A stretch of DNA of 64,000 bases from Aestuariibaculum marinum (GTDB lineage Bacteria > Bacteroidota > Bacteroidia > Flavobacteriales > Flavobacteriaceae). Positions within the stretch are counted from its first letter, which is position 1; every line of letters starts with the position of its first letter. Positions 55,633-64,000 of the stretch are shown here, in pieces. Both the position numbers and the translations under genes were made by a program. The notes beneath the pieces were generated by a model, which saw only the letters and a list, made by a program, of their open reading frames with translations, did no database searches and had not been told where the DNA came from. Where the stretch lies: assembly GCF_014596975.1 (NCBI RefSeq), contig NZ_JACVXD010000001.1:492928-556927 (forward strand), given 5' to 3'.

Positions 55633-57693
55633 TTATTCGGGGTATTCAATTCTCAAATGGTAAATGTTTGCAAGCTTGCGTTTTAGCACTTTTTTTATTT
55701 TTTGAATTTCTTTAAAAGTTATATCCGCATTTAAAAATTGTCCATCTTCAATCTGCTTATCTATGATATTTTCAACAAACGAATCAATTTTTGTTGAGGT
55801 AGGTTCCTTTAAACTTTTCGAAGCCGCTTCAATACTATCACACATCATAAGGATTGCAGTTTCTTTACTAAACGGTTTTGGTCCTGGATAGCTAAAATCT
55901 GCAGGATCTGGTTGAATATTTGTTTCTTCATATTCCTTTTTCTCTTTCATATAGAAATAATAAACCAAATTGGTCCCGTGATGCGAACGAATAAAATCTA
56001 TAACTCGGTCCGGCAAGTTATTCTTTTTAGCTATTTCAATGCCATTAATAACATGATCTATTATAACTCTAGCACTTTCCTTTGGCGATAGCTCATCATG
56101 AGGATTAAGACCTGTTAATTGATTTTCGGTGAAATAGGTCGGATTTTTCATTTTTCCAATATCATGATATAACGCTCCTACCCTCACCAACATAGCATTG
56201 GCATGTATTTCGTTAGCAGAAGCCTCTGCTAAATTGGCCACATTTAAAGAATGGTGGAATGTTCCTGGTGCTTTATTAGAAAGTTCTTTTAACAACTTAG
56301 AATTCGTATCAGACAACTCTAAAAGCGACACATCAGACACCAATCCAAAAAAACGTTCGTAGGCATAAATTAGCGGCTGAACAAATAAGGTTGCCAGGCC
56401 ACCCAAAAGAAACCACTTAAACATTTCCCATTTAATGGTCTCGATGCTTCCTTCATGAATTAAGAAAAAAGCAAAATAAGCTACAATATAAATTAAGGTA
56501 ATCTGTCCTACCGAGATAAACAAGTTAGCGCGTTTATACAACTCTGACACCGTTAAAATAGTTACAATACCTGCAATAATTTGCAGGAATGTATACTCAT
56601 AACTGTTTGGAACAATAAACCCTAAAAGCAATACGGTTATAACATGTGAAAACAACCCTAAACGCGCATCGAAAAATGCTTTAAGAATTAAAGGTAAAAT
56701 ACATATTGGAACCACATAAACGAACTCAGAATTATAATTTACAACTAGGGTAGTCATAAACACCATGAGGAACACATTAAAGAAAATAAAGGTAACTTTG
56801 GTATTATTTTCAAAGACTTCAACACGATATTTTCTAAGGAATAAAAGTAACATCAAGAGCGCCAAAGCGACTAAAACAGTATATGCAAAAATAATCCAAT
56901 TGTAATTGGATTTAGTCCAGACTTGTGACTCGTATTCCGATTCAAGTGATTTTAAAACCTGATACTTATCCCCTTCTATAACTTCTCCTTTGGAAATAAT
57001 TAGGGTTTCTTTTTCAATGCTCCCACGGGTGTAAGCTATCCTGCTTAACTCTTCTTCTAAAGCTTTTTCTGTAAACGATTTATCGAACGTTAAATTCGGT
57101 TCGATAATATCAAAAAACAAGGATGTAAAATTGGTTTTATAAGCCAGAAGGCCTTTGCTTTCAAGCTCTTTATTGATTATAATACTAACAGCATCAAGTT
57201 TTATTAAATCGGCAAAAAAACCGTCTTGCTTTTTTGTGCGTTCTTCAAGGAGGGTAATTATTCTGGTATCGGCATAATCGTAAGTTTCATTAAGAATACC
57301 AAAGGCATAAAGTTCTTCCATAATTTCTAAGCCGGTATTGTAAACGGTTTCAAATGATCTGACAGGTAATGAGTCGCCAAATACCTTTTTAAACTGTTCT
57401 TTATACAGATCTTTAACTTTAGGTTCAACCGAACTATCAATATCGAAATACAATACAGAATTATCAATAATATTCTGCTTTTCAAAAGTAATTTCTTCAT
57501 CGGTTTTCTTTATGGCGAAATCGAACGGCGCATATAAATTTTCCGATTGCCAGGGTTTTCCTTTTTCAAAATTATATCTGAATTTTCCACTTTTTGGAAA
57601 CAGATACACAATTAGAAACGATGTACATAAAAACAGTAACCCCTTGTAAATCAATGAGTGGTTTTTATACAATTTATTTATTAAGTCTTTCAT
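55633..57693 (-). CDS. 7TM-HD family (PgpH-like) hydrolase
   Basis: 686 residues: an N-terminal extracellular 7TMR-HDED domain (about 50-260), seven membrane helices (about 265-450) and a cytoplasmic HD domain (about 470-650). HD ligands: FHHSLNVANLAE, ALYHDIGKM, ELSPKESARVIIDHV and RSHHGTNLVYYF. It is of the PgpH type, which hydrolyses cyclic di-AMP to pApA. Full length and intact. Confidence 0.9.
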   Translation of the reverse strand: MKDLINKLYKNHSLIYKGLLFLCTSFLIVYLFPKSGKFRYNFEKGKPWQSENLYAPFDFAIKKTDEEITFEKQNIIDNSVLYFDIDSSVEPKVKDLYKEQFKKVFGDSLPVRSFETVYNTGLEIMEELYAFGILNETYDYADTRIITLLEERTKKQDGFFADLIKLDAVSIIINKELESKGLLAYKTNFTSLFFDIIEPNLTFDKSFTEKALEEELSRIAYTRGSIEKETLIISKGEVIEGDKYQVLKSLESEYESQVWTKSNYNWIIFAYTVLVALALLMLLLFLRKYRVEVFENNTKVTFIFFNVFLMVFMTTLVVNYNSEFVYVVPICILPLILKAFFDARLGLFSHVITVLLLGFIVPNSYEYTFLQIIAGIVTILTVSELYKRANLFISVGQITLIYIVAYFAFFLIHEGSIETIKWEMFKWFLLGGLATLFVQPLIYAYERFFGLVSDVSLLELSDTNSKLLKELSNKAPGTFHHSLNVANLAEASANEIHANAMLVRVGALYHDIGKMKNPTYFTENQLTGLNPHDELSPKESARVIIDHVINGIEIAKKNNLPDRVIDFIRSHHGTNLVYYFYMKEKKEYEETNIQPDPADFSYPGPKPFSKETAILMMCDSIEAASKSLKEPTSTKIDSFVENIIDKQIEDGQFLNADITFKEIQKIKKVLKRKLANIYHLRIEYPE

Positions 57694-57817
57694 TTAAAGC
57701 GATAAGTAAATCAAATGTAATAAAATTATAAACTTCCATTGCTTTTATAATAAATGAATCCTTCTCTTGTTTGCTAAAAAATGATTAATTTCGCAGGAAT
57801 AAGACAAAGATTAAATA

Positions 57818-58996
57818 ATGAATAAAGAAGTTGTAATTGTTTCTGCAGCAAGGACTCCTATTGGTAGTTTTTTAGGGGCTTTATCTACAATACCAGCACC
57901 TCGACTAGGAGCCATTGCCATTAAAGGCGCTTTAGATAAAATTAACCTGAAACCAGAATTGGTAGATGAAGTGTTAATGGGTAATGTAGTGCAAGCAGGA
58001 ACAGGTCAGGCACCAGCCAGACAAGCAGCTATTTATGCAGGAATACCTAATACCGTACCGTGTACAACAGTTAATAAAGTATGTGCAAGTGGTATGAAAA
58101 CCGTAATGCAAGGGGCTCAAGCAATTGCTCTTGGTGATGCCGAAATTGTTGTTGCCGGAGGTATGGAAAACATGAGTTTAATTCCTCATTATTTACATGC
58201 AAGAACTGGCACTAAATTCGGACCAGCTTCACTTATTGATGGTATGCAAAAAGATGGATTGGTAGACGCTTACGACGAGCAGGCTATGGGCGTATGTGCT
58301 GATGCCTGCGCTACCGAATATGGCTTTAGTCGAGAAGAGCAGGATGCCTATGCGATTCAATCTTATAAACGCTCTGCAGCAGCATGGGAAGCCGGAAAAT
58401 TCGATAATGAAGTTGTTCCTGTAGAAGTTCCACAACGCCGTGGAGAGGCTATTCTTGTGACCAAAGATGAAGAGTTTTCTAATGTAAAACTTGACAAGAT
58501 TCCGCAGCTACGTCCGGCATTTACTAAAGAAGGAACAGTAACGGCAGCTAATGCCTCAACCATTAATGATGGTGCAGGTGCTGTTATTTTAATGAGTAAA
58601 GACAAAGCTAATGAATTAGGGTTAACACCTCTTGCTACTATAAAAAGCTATGCAGATGCTGCTCATGAACCAGAATGGTTTACAACAGCTCCCGCAAAAG
58701 CCCTCCCAAAAGCTTTAAGTAAAGCCAATCTTAACCTTGATGATGTGGATTATTTTGAATTCAATGAGGCGTTTTCTGTGGTTGGTTTAGCTAATATGAA
58801 ACTTCTTGGTCTTAATGATTCTAAAGTTAATGTTAACGGTGGCGCCGTTTCTCTAGGACACCCTCTAGGCTGTTCAGGTGTTAGAATCATCATTACATTA
58901 TTAAACATTTTACAGCAAAACGATGCTAAAATTGGTGCCGCAGCCATTTGTAACGGTGGCGGAGGTGCATCTGCAATAATTATAGAACGTAATTAA
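57818..58996 (+). CDS. Acetyl-CoA C-acetyltransferase (thiolase)
   Basis: 392 residues, the usual thiolase II length. Catalytic C89 (NKVCASGMK), H348 (SLGHPLGCSG) and C378 (AAICNGGGGAS) are all present. It condenses two acetyl-CoA or cleaves acetoacetyl-CoA. It is followed 5 bp later by a NlpC/P60 gene with which it shares a transcript. Confidence 0.93.
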   Translation: MNKEVVIVSAARTPIGSFLGALSTIPAPRLGAIAIKGALDKINLKPELVDEVLMGNVVQAGTGQAPARQAAIYAGIPNTVPCTTVNKVCASGMKTVMQGAQAIALGDAEIVVAGGMENMSLIPHYLHARTGTKFGPASLIDGMQKDGLVDAYDEQAMGVCADACATEYGFSREEQDAYAIQSYKRSAAAWEAGKFDNEVVPVEVPQRRGEAILVTKDEEFSNVKLDKIPQLRPAFTKEGTVTAANASTINDGAGAVILMSKDKANELGLTPLATIKSYADAAHEPEWFTTAPAKALPKALSKANLNLDDVDYFEFNEAFSVVGLANMKLLGLNDSKVNVNGGAVSLGHPLGCSGVRIIITLLNILQQNDAKIGAAAICNGGGGASAIIIERN

Positions 58997-59001
58997 TTTT
59001 A

Positions 59002-59751
59002 ATGCAATACGGAATTTGTAATTTAAGCATTGTCCCTTTAAGAAGAGAGCCTTCAGACGCCAGCGAACTTGTTTCTCAGGTGCTATATGGTGACTTTTTT
59101 AAAGTGTTGGAACAACGCAAGAACTGGAGCAAAATAAGATTATCTTTTGATAAATATGAAGGTTGGATTGACAATAAACAATATGTTTCAATATCGGCTT
59201 CAGACTACAATACACTTCAAAAAGAAACACCCAGATTATCTATAGATTTAGTTGAGTTTATTGAAGATCCTCAACATCAATTACACCCTATTTTATTAGG
59301 TTCTTCGTTAAACGGGTTAAGTATTTTAAACCACACCCACGACGGTAATACCGTTTCGGGTAAGGTTGCTAAAAACAATCTTATTGAAACCGCTTTTTTA
59401 TATTTAAACTCACCTTATTTGTGGGGAGGAAAAACCCCGTTTGGTATTGATTGTTCGGGATTTACGCAAATGGTTTATAAACTTAACGGCTATAAATTAT
59501 TGCGTGATGCCTCACAACAGGCCACACAAGGTGAGCCTTTAAGTTTTATTGAAGAAAGTGAACCTGGAGATTTGGCTTTCTTTGACAACCAGGAAGGTGT
59601 AATTACCCATGTCGGTTTAATTATGAGCGATAATTATATTATTCATGCCCATGGTAAAGTAAGGATAGATCGATTAGATCACACCGGAATTTATAACGTC
59701 GACAAACGCATGCATACCCATAAACTAAGGGTTATTAAAAAGATTATATAA
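59002..59751 (+). CDS. NlpC/P60 (C40) cell-wall peptidase with SH3-like domain
   Basis: 249 residues; a bacterial SH3-type region (about 5-65) precedes the C40 domain (about 120-248). Catalytic triad C151 (GIDCSGF), H203 (THVGLIM) and H215 (IHAHG). No signal peptide is visible, so it may recycle peptides from the wall in the cytoplasm, like YkfC-type enzymes that cut gamma-D-Glu-diamino acid bonds. It ends in a bidirectional terminator. Confidence 0.88.
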   Translation: MQYGICNLSIVPLRREPSDASELVSQVLYGDFFKVLEQRKNWSKIRLSFDKYEGWIDNKQYVSISASDYNTLQKETPRLSIDLVEFIEDPQHQLHPILLGSSLNGLSILNHTHDGNTVSGKVAKNNLIETAFLYLNSPYLWGGKTPFGIDCSGFTQMVYKLNGYKLLRDASQQATQGEPLSFIEESEPGDLAFFDNQEGVITHVGLIMSDNYIIHAHGKVRIDRLDHTGIYNVDKRMHTHKLRVIKKII

Positions 59752-59753
59752 AT

Positions 59754-59787
59754 AAAAAAAGCCGCAATTTAAATTGCGGCTTTTTTT
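59754..59787. terminator. Bidirectional terminator
   Basis: A perfect 20-nt palindrome GCCGCAATTT/AAATTGCGGC (59761-59780), with A-run before and T-run after, between the convergent peptidase and TPR genes. Confidence 0.92.
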
Positions 59788-59806
59788 ATTTATATGAAAT
59801 TACTAA

Positions 59807-61057
59807 TTAGTTTCCTGCTTCTAAATCGGCAACTTTAGCTTTCATTTCTTTATGCTTTTCTGTTTCACCCAGAATACTGTAAATATTCATTAGGGTTTTA
59901 GCAGCATTGATATTTTGTGAATCAACAGCTAAGGCTTTCTCTAAATAAGGAACAGCATCACGATAAAGATCCTGACGTTGTTGTCTTAATTCATCGTAAC
60001 GTAAATCGTCCTTTTTAGAACTTCCTAAACCATTCATTTCTTTAATGATACCTTCTTCTTTTGACAATACAATCGCCGAAAGATTAATATATGCATTTAC
60101 ATAGTTAGGATCTAACTCGATAGTCTTTTCGTAGTATCCTTTAGCTTGTTCGGTCTCACCAGATTCTGCAGCAATAACACCAAGGTTATACTGTAATTCC
60201 GGGTTAGTAGGGTCCATTTTAGTAGCTTGCTCTAATAAAGCTTTAAACTTCTCAGTGTTCCCCATTTTATAATGAACATTAGCCTCTGTTAAAATCAAAT
60301 TAACATCGTCAGGGCTTTGAGCTCTTGCTGCAGCCATAGCTTCAATCGCTTTTTCATTATCGCCTTTATTTACATAAATAATAGCGATGTTTTTAACGAT
60401 TTCAGGCTCTTTAGATTCTGTTGTACGTTCTCCCGGATTGATATGAGACTTTGCTTTTACAGAAATATCACGCATGTTTTTGTTTTCAAATACTTCCTCT
60501 TTATTAGTTTCAGCATTCGTTGCGAAATATTCCGTTTTAACACCAGTATATCCTAAATCTTTTAATTCTTCATAGATACTTAATGCTCTGTCGAAATCCT
60601 GAACATTAATAGCTGTTGCAGCAGCGTAGTACAAGAATAAAGTATCCTTAGTACTTAATCTGTAAGCTTTCTCGAAGTATTGAGATGCCTGAGCGTAATC
60701 GTTTCCTTCATAAGATTCATTTCCTTTCGACAGTAATGAGTTAACCATTTCTTGCTTTAACTCTGCACTTTCTGCTGAAAGCGAACCTTCAATATTACCT
60801 AAGCTTTTTATAGCTTCATCGATATCACTTAAAGACCCTGCTCCACCAGCATATAGTGTTTGAGCATATAAGTAATAGTAATCTGCTTTGTATTTATCCT
60901 CTAAAGGCATATACGCTTCAACCTGCTTTAAGGCAGATTTCGCTTCAGCATAATTAGTTCCCTTAATAGCTTTTTCGGCTGCTCTCAGTTCTTTCTTTTG
61001 TGCAAATGAAAGTGCACTAACTGAAAGCGTTAAAGCTACAATAATCTGTTTTTTCAT
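59807..61057 (-). CDS. Secreted TPR-repeat protein
   Basis: 416 residues; signal peptide (to SFAQ, residue 19). At least five TPR units, e.g. SKGNESYEGNDYAQASQYFE, ITYVNKGDNEKAIEAM-type, VHYKMGNTEKFKALLEQATK and LGVIAAESGETEQAKGYYEK. TPR proteins of this kind scaffold periplasmic or outer-membrane complexes; the partner is unknown. It starts 11 bp after gyrA, so it is a likely gyrA operon member. Confidence 0.85.
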   Translation of the reverse strand: MKKQIIVALTLSVSALSFAQKKELRAAEKAIKGTNYAEAKSALKQVEAYMPLEDKYKADYYYLYAQTLYAGGAGSLSDIDEAIKSLGNIEGSLSAESAELKQEMVNSLLSKGNESYEGNDYAQASQYFEKAYRLSTKDTLFLYYAAATAINVQDFDRALSIYEELKDLGYTGVKTEYFATNAETNKEEVFENKNMRDISVKAKSHINPGERTTESKEPEIVKNIAIIYVNKGDNEKAIEAMAAARAQSPDDVNLILTEANVHYKMGNTEKFKALLEQATKMDPTNPELQYNLGVIAAESGETEQAKGYYEKTIELDPNYVNAYINLSAIVLSKEEGIIKEMNGLGSSKKDDLRYDELRQQRQDLYRDAVPYLEKALAVDSQNINAAKTLMNIYSILGETEKHKEMKAKVADLEAGN

Positions 61058-61068
61058 TTTTGTTTTAT

Positions 61069-63639
61069 TTAATTATCATTGTTATTCTCTTCTGTTGTGT
61101 TAGTATCAAGAGTTGTGCCACCCTCTGCTCCTTCACCATTTAGAGCATCTACAACACCTTCTTCCGTTTCTTGCTCCTCATCGTGCATTACTTTCGCAAC
61201 CGCAGCGATAGAATCTTTTCCTTTAAGATTGATAAGCTTAACGCCTTGAGTTGCTCTACCCATTACGCGTAGGTTACTAACTTCTAAACGAATGGCGATA
61301 CCAGATTTATTGATAATCATTAAATCATCGTTATCTGTTACACTCTTAATCGCAACAAGTTCGCCTGTTTTTTCAGTGATAGAAATAGTTTTAACTCCTT
61401 TACCACCTCTGTTAGTAATTCTGTAAACTGGTTCTCCATCCTCTGGATCATCAACATAAGTACGTTTACCATATCCGTTTTCAGATACTACAAGCACCGA
61501 TTCTTCTTTGGAATTTTCAATGGTTATCATACCAATAACTTCATCACCTTCATGAGCTAAAGTAATTCCTCGAACACCTGAAGCTCCACGACCCATTGGA
61601 CGCGTTTTTGCTTCTTCGAAACGAATGGCTTTACCTGATTTTAATGCTAGCATTACCTGACTATTTCCTGTCGTTAATTTAGCTTCTAATAGCTCATCAT
61701 CTTCTTTAATCGTAATGGCATTGATTCCGTTTGTACGCGGACGAGAATATTGCTCTAAAGATGTTTTCTTAACCTGACCATTCTTAGTCGCCATGATTAC
61801 ATAATGACTGTTAATGTAGTCTTCATTTTTCAAGTCTTGAGTACAAATGAAAGCCATAACTTTATCATCCTGCTCAATATTGATAAGATTTTGAATCGCA
61901 CGACCTTTAGATGTTTTACTTCCTTCAGGGATTTCATAAACGCGCATCCAGAAACATTTTCCTTTTTGCGTGAAGAATAACATGTACTGGTGGTTTGTTC
62001 CAACAAATAAATGCTCTAAGAAATCTTCGTTACGCGTGGTCGAAGCTTTCTGGCCAACTCCTCCTCTATTCTGCGTTTTATACTCATTAAGTGATGTACG
62101 TTTGATATAACCCGCATGCGAAATGGTAATCACTACCTGCTCATCTGGAATCATATCTTCAATACTTAAATCGCCACCAGCATACTCGATAACTGAACGA
62201 CGCTCATCACCGTATTTCTCTTTTACAACTTCAAGCTCTTCCTTTATGATATCCATACGACGCTCTTTCTTGTCTAAGATATCTTTTAAGTCTTCGATAG
62301 TTTTAAGTAATTCGTCGTATTCTGAACGTAACTTATCTTGCTCCAGTCCTGTTAACTGACGCAGACGCATCTCAACAATGGCTTTTGCTTGAATTTCAGA
62401 AAGTTTGAAACGCTCAATTAACTTAGTTCTTGCTTCATCGGCATTTGATGATGCTCTGATAATCGCAATAACTTCATCAATATTATCTGATGCAATAATT
62501 AAACCCTCTAAAATATGAGCACGTTCTTCAGCCTTACGCAATTCATACTGCGTACGTCTTACAACAACCTCATGCCTGTGCTCAACGAAATGGTATATTA
62601 AATCTTTTAAGTTTAATAATTCCGGACGCCCTTTAACTAAGGCAATATTGTTTACACTAAAAGACGATTGTAACGCCGTATACTTATATAGTTTATTTAA
62701 AACGATATTCGGAATTGCATCACGCTTAAGCACGTAAACAATACGCATACCATTTCTATCCGATTCATCACGAATAGTAGAAATACCTTCAAGTTTTTTC
62801 TCGTTTACCAAGTCAGCAGTTTTCTTAATCATCTCTGCTTTGTTTACCTGGTAAGGAATCTCAGTTACAATAATACATTCACGACCTTGTACTTCTTCAA
62901 TATTGGCTTTACCACGAAGTACTATTCTTCCACGTCCTGTCTGGAACGCTTCTTTAACACCGTCGTATCCGTAAATAGTACCTCCGGTTGGGAAATCTGG
63001 GGCTTTAATGTGTTTTATTAACTCGTCGATTTCTATATCGTTATTATCGATATACGCAATAGTACCATCTACAACTTCACTTAAATTGTGAGGAGGCATA
63101 TTGGTTGCCATACCTACAGCAATACCAGACGCGCCGTTAACTAAAAGTCCAGGAATACGTGTTGGTAAAACAGTTGGTTCTTGTAAAGTATCGTCGAAGT
63201 TTAATTTGTGATCTACTGTTTCTTTATCGATATCTGCTAACATATCTTCAGATATCTTACGCATACGCGCTTCGGTATAACGCATTGCTGCCGGGCTATC
63301 GCCATCTATAGAACCAAAGTTCCCTTGTCCGTCTACTAGCATATAGCGTAAACTCCATTCCTGAGCCATACGTACCATTGTATCGTAAACTGAGGAATCA
63401 CCATGTGGATGATACTTACCTAAAACCTCTCCTACGATTCTAGCTGATTTTTTATATGCGGTATTCGATTTAACACCTAGTTCATGCATTCCAAACAACA
63501 CACGTCTGTGTACTGGTTTCAACCCATCTCTAACATCTGGTAATGCACGTGACACAATGACTGACATTGAATAATCAATGTAAGCAGACTTCATCTCATC
63601 TTCAATATTAATAGGGATCAATTTTTCTCCTTCTGCCAT
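61069..63639 (-). CDS. gyrA: DNA gyrase subunit A
   Basis: 856 residues: the winged-helix catalytic core with Y121 (AAMRYTEAR), tower and coiled coil (about 360-500), and a C-terminal beta-pinwheel with the GyrA-box [10 protein letters not shown]-type repeat near residue 545, plus an acidic tail. The quinolone-resistance region reads [10 protein letters not shown], with wild-type Ser82 and Asp86 at the positions of E. coli S83 and D87. It cuts and passes DNA with GyrB to introduce supercoils. Confidence 0.97.
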   Translation of the reverse strand: MAEGEKLIPINIEDEMKSAYIDYSMSVIVSRALPDVRDGLKPVHRRVLFGMHELGVKSNTAYKKSARIVGEVLGKYHPHGDSSVYDTMVRMAQEWSLRYMLVDGQGNFGSIDGDSPAAMRYTEARMRKISEDMLADIDKETVDHKLNFDDTLQEPTVLPTRIPGLLVNGASGIAVGMATNMPPHNLSEVVDGTIAYIDNNDIEIDELIKHIKAPDFPTGGTIYGYDGVKEAFQTGRGRIVLRGKANIEEVQGRECIIVTEIPYQVNKAEMIKKTADLVNEKKLEGISTIRDESDRNGMRIVYVLKRDAIPNIVLNKLYKYTALQSSFSVNNIALVKGRPELLNLKDLIYHFVEHRHEVVVRRTQYELRKAEERAHILEGLIIASDNIDEVIAIIRASSNADEARTKLIERFKLSEIQAKAIVEMRLRQLTGLEQDKLRSEYDELLKTIEDLKDILDKKERRMDIIKEELEVVKEKYGDERRSVIEYAGGDLSIEDMIPDEQVVITISHAGYIKRTSLNEYKTQNRGGVGQKASTTRNEDFLEHLFVGTNHQYMLFFTQKGKCFWMRVYEIPEGSKTSKGRAIQNLINIEQDDKVMAFICTQDLKNEDYINSHYVIMATKNGQVKKTSLEQYSRPRTNGINAITIKEDDELLEAKLTTGNSQVMLALKSGKAIRFEEAKTRPMGRGASGVRGITLAHEGDEVIGMITIENSKEESVLVVSENGYGKRTYVDDPEDGEPVYRITNRGGKGVKTISITEKTGELVAIKSVTDNDDLMIINKSGIAIRLEVSNLRVMGRATQGVKLINLKGKDSIAAVAKVMHDEEQETEEGVVDALNGEGAEGGTTLDTNTTEENNNDN

Positions 63640-63896
63640 AAATATTTAATTAAGTTTTATGAGTTTTTCAAAACATGCTAATATAAGTATTTCGTCAATC
63701 ACAGCCTGACTTTTTCTTATATTTTTTCGTGTTTTTATTAACAATTTTAACACTTTTTTTAGTTGATAAAAATGAAGGGGTAAATTTTGATTTTATGAAG
63801 TTTTTTTTGTCACTTAGCAACTTTCACACAATTTAAGGTATAGTTTTTGCCTTTAGTAAAATGTTTTAGTATTTTTAATGCAGAAAGGAAACTATT

Positions 63897-64000
63897 ATGG
63901 ATGATAATTTTTCACCAAGAGTAAAAGACGTAATTGCCTACAGCAAGGAAGAAGCGCTTCGTTTGGGTCATGATTTTATTGGCACCGAACATTTGATGCT
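63897..64000 (+). CDS. clpC: ClpC-type AAA+ protease ATPase, 3' partial
   Basis: The first 34 codons (MDDNFSPRVKDVIAYSKEEA, then LRLGHDFIGTEHLM) match the N-terminal Clp repeat of ClpC. The gene runs out of the window. It is divergent from gyrA with a 257-bp gap. Confidence 0.85.
   Translation, partial: MDDNFSPRVKDVIAYSKEEALRLGHDFIGTEHLM

Noticed and set aside
61069-63639. Quinolone-resistance substitutions in GyrA
   Set aside because: Ser and Asp at the key positions are wild type.
1-64000. CRISPR arrays, insertion sequences, rRNA genes and prophage
   Set aside because: No regularly spaced repeats, transposase genes, rRNA sequence or phage structural genes were seen; the only mobility gene is the integrase at 53899.

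Overview
ORGANISM. The window looks like chromosomal DNA of a marine-type Flavobacteriaceae bacterium (Bacteroidota). The evidence is the low GC content, a SusC/SusD polysaccharide utilisation locus (PUL) with a hybrid two-component regulator, promoters with the Bacteroidota -7 element TAnnTTTG, a Bacteroidota-type integrase with Ser in place of the first catalytic Arg, and HYC_CC_PP, CbpA/CbpM and 7TM-HD proteins typical of the phylum. LAYOUT. (1) 1-17.1 kb is a stress and low-energy island. It holds an ABC1 kinase (5' partial), a coiled-coil protein, an MCE/Mla lipid transporter (mlaEFD-like), a PepSY-like protein with a BON protein, a five-gene operon (CbpA, CbpM, a broken MscS channel, a CDP-alcohol phosphatidyltransferase, a phosphoesterase), a TerB-like protein, a multi-PAS histidine kinase with a REC-Crp fusion regulator, and three tandem-UspA proteins. 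(2) 17.1-41.2 kb is a PUL for a galactan/arabinogalactan-like or rhamnogalacturonan-I-like glycan: tandem GH53, two GH2, GH43, GH88/105-like, DUF2264, two alpha/beta hydrolases, SusD, SusC and an HTCS. It is mosaic in GC and carries three gene remnants. (3) 41.3-50.3 kb is a nitrite/NO module: an HPP-family putative nitrite transporter, NirK fused to cytochrome c, NirV, a Sco protein, a frameshifted hemerythrin, an orphan heme-copper-like membrane protein, the Ric/ScdA repair protein, qNOR and an NsrR-like Rrf2 regulator. (4) 50.7-53.8 kb is a copper-related trio (HYC_CC_PP protein, TonB receptor, HMA protein). (5) 53.9-55.5 kb holds a tyrosine integrase beside tRNA-Pro(UGG) and tRNA-Ser(GCU). 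(6) 55.6-64 kb is housekeeping: 7TM-HD hydrolase, thiolase, NlpC/P60 peptidase, TPR protein, gyrA and the start of clpC. HOW IT WORKS TOGETHER. The strongest unexplained signal is a shared promoter architecture. A palindrome TGAT-N4-ATCA lies exactly 23 bp upstream of a TAnnTTTR-like -7 box at eight places: mlaEFD, the PepSY/BON pair, the cbpA operon, terB, two usp operons, an apparently non-coding transcript at 14.9 kb, and nirK. This places the palindrome centre near -41.5, the position of a class II Crp/FNR activator. The obvious candidate regulator is the REC-cNMP-HTH_Crp protein encoded in the middle of the region with its own PAS kinase. The kinase has a FixL-like PAS with the aligned heme-ligand His and a LOV-like PAS lacking the photoactive Cys. 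I propose a compact FixL-FixJ-FixK-like route, with the receiver fused to the Crp factor, that links a redox or gas signal to envelope, chaperone, universal-stress and nitrite-reduction genes. A second operator type (AGGATAAnTTTGTCTT-like) in front of nirK, qNOR and the Rrf2 gene suggests an NsrR-type NO layer on top.
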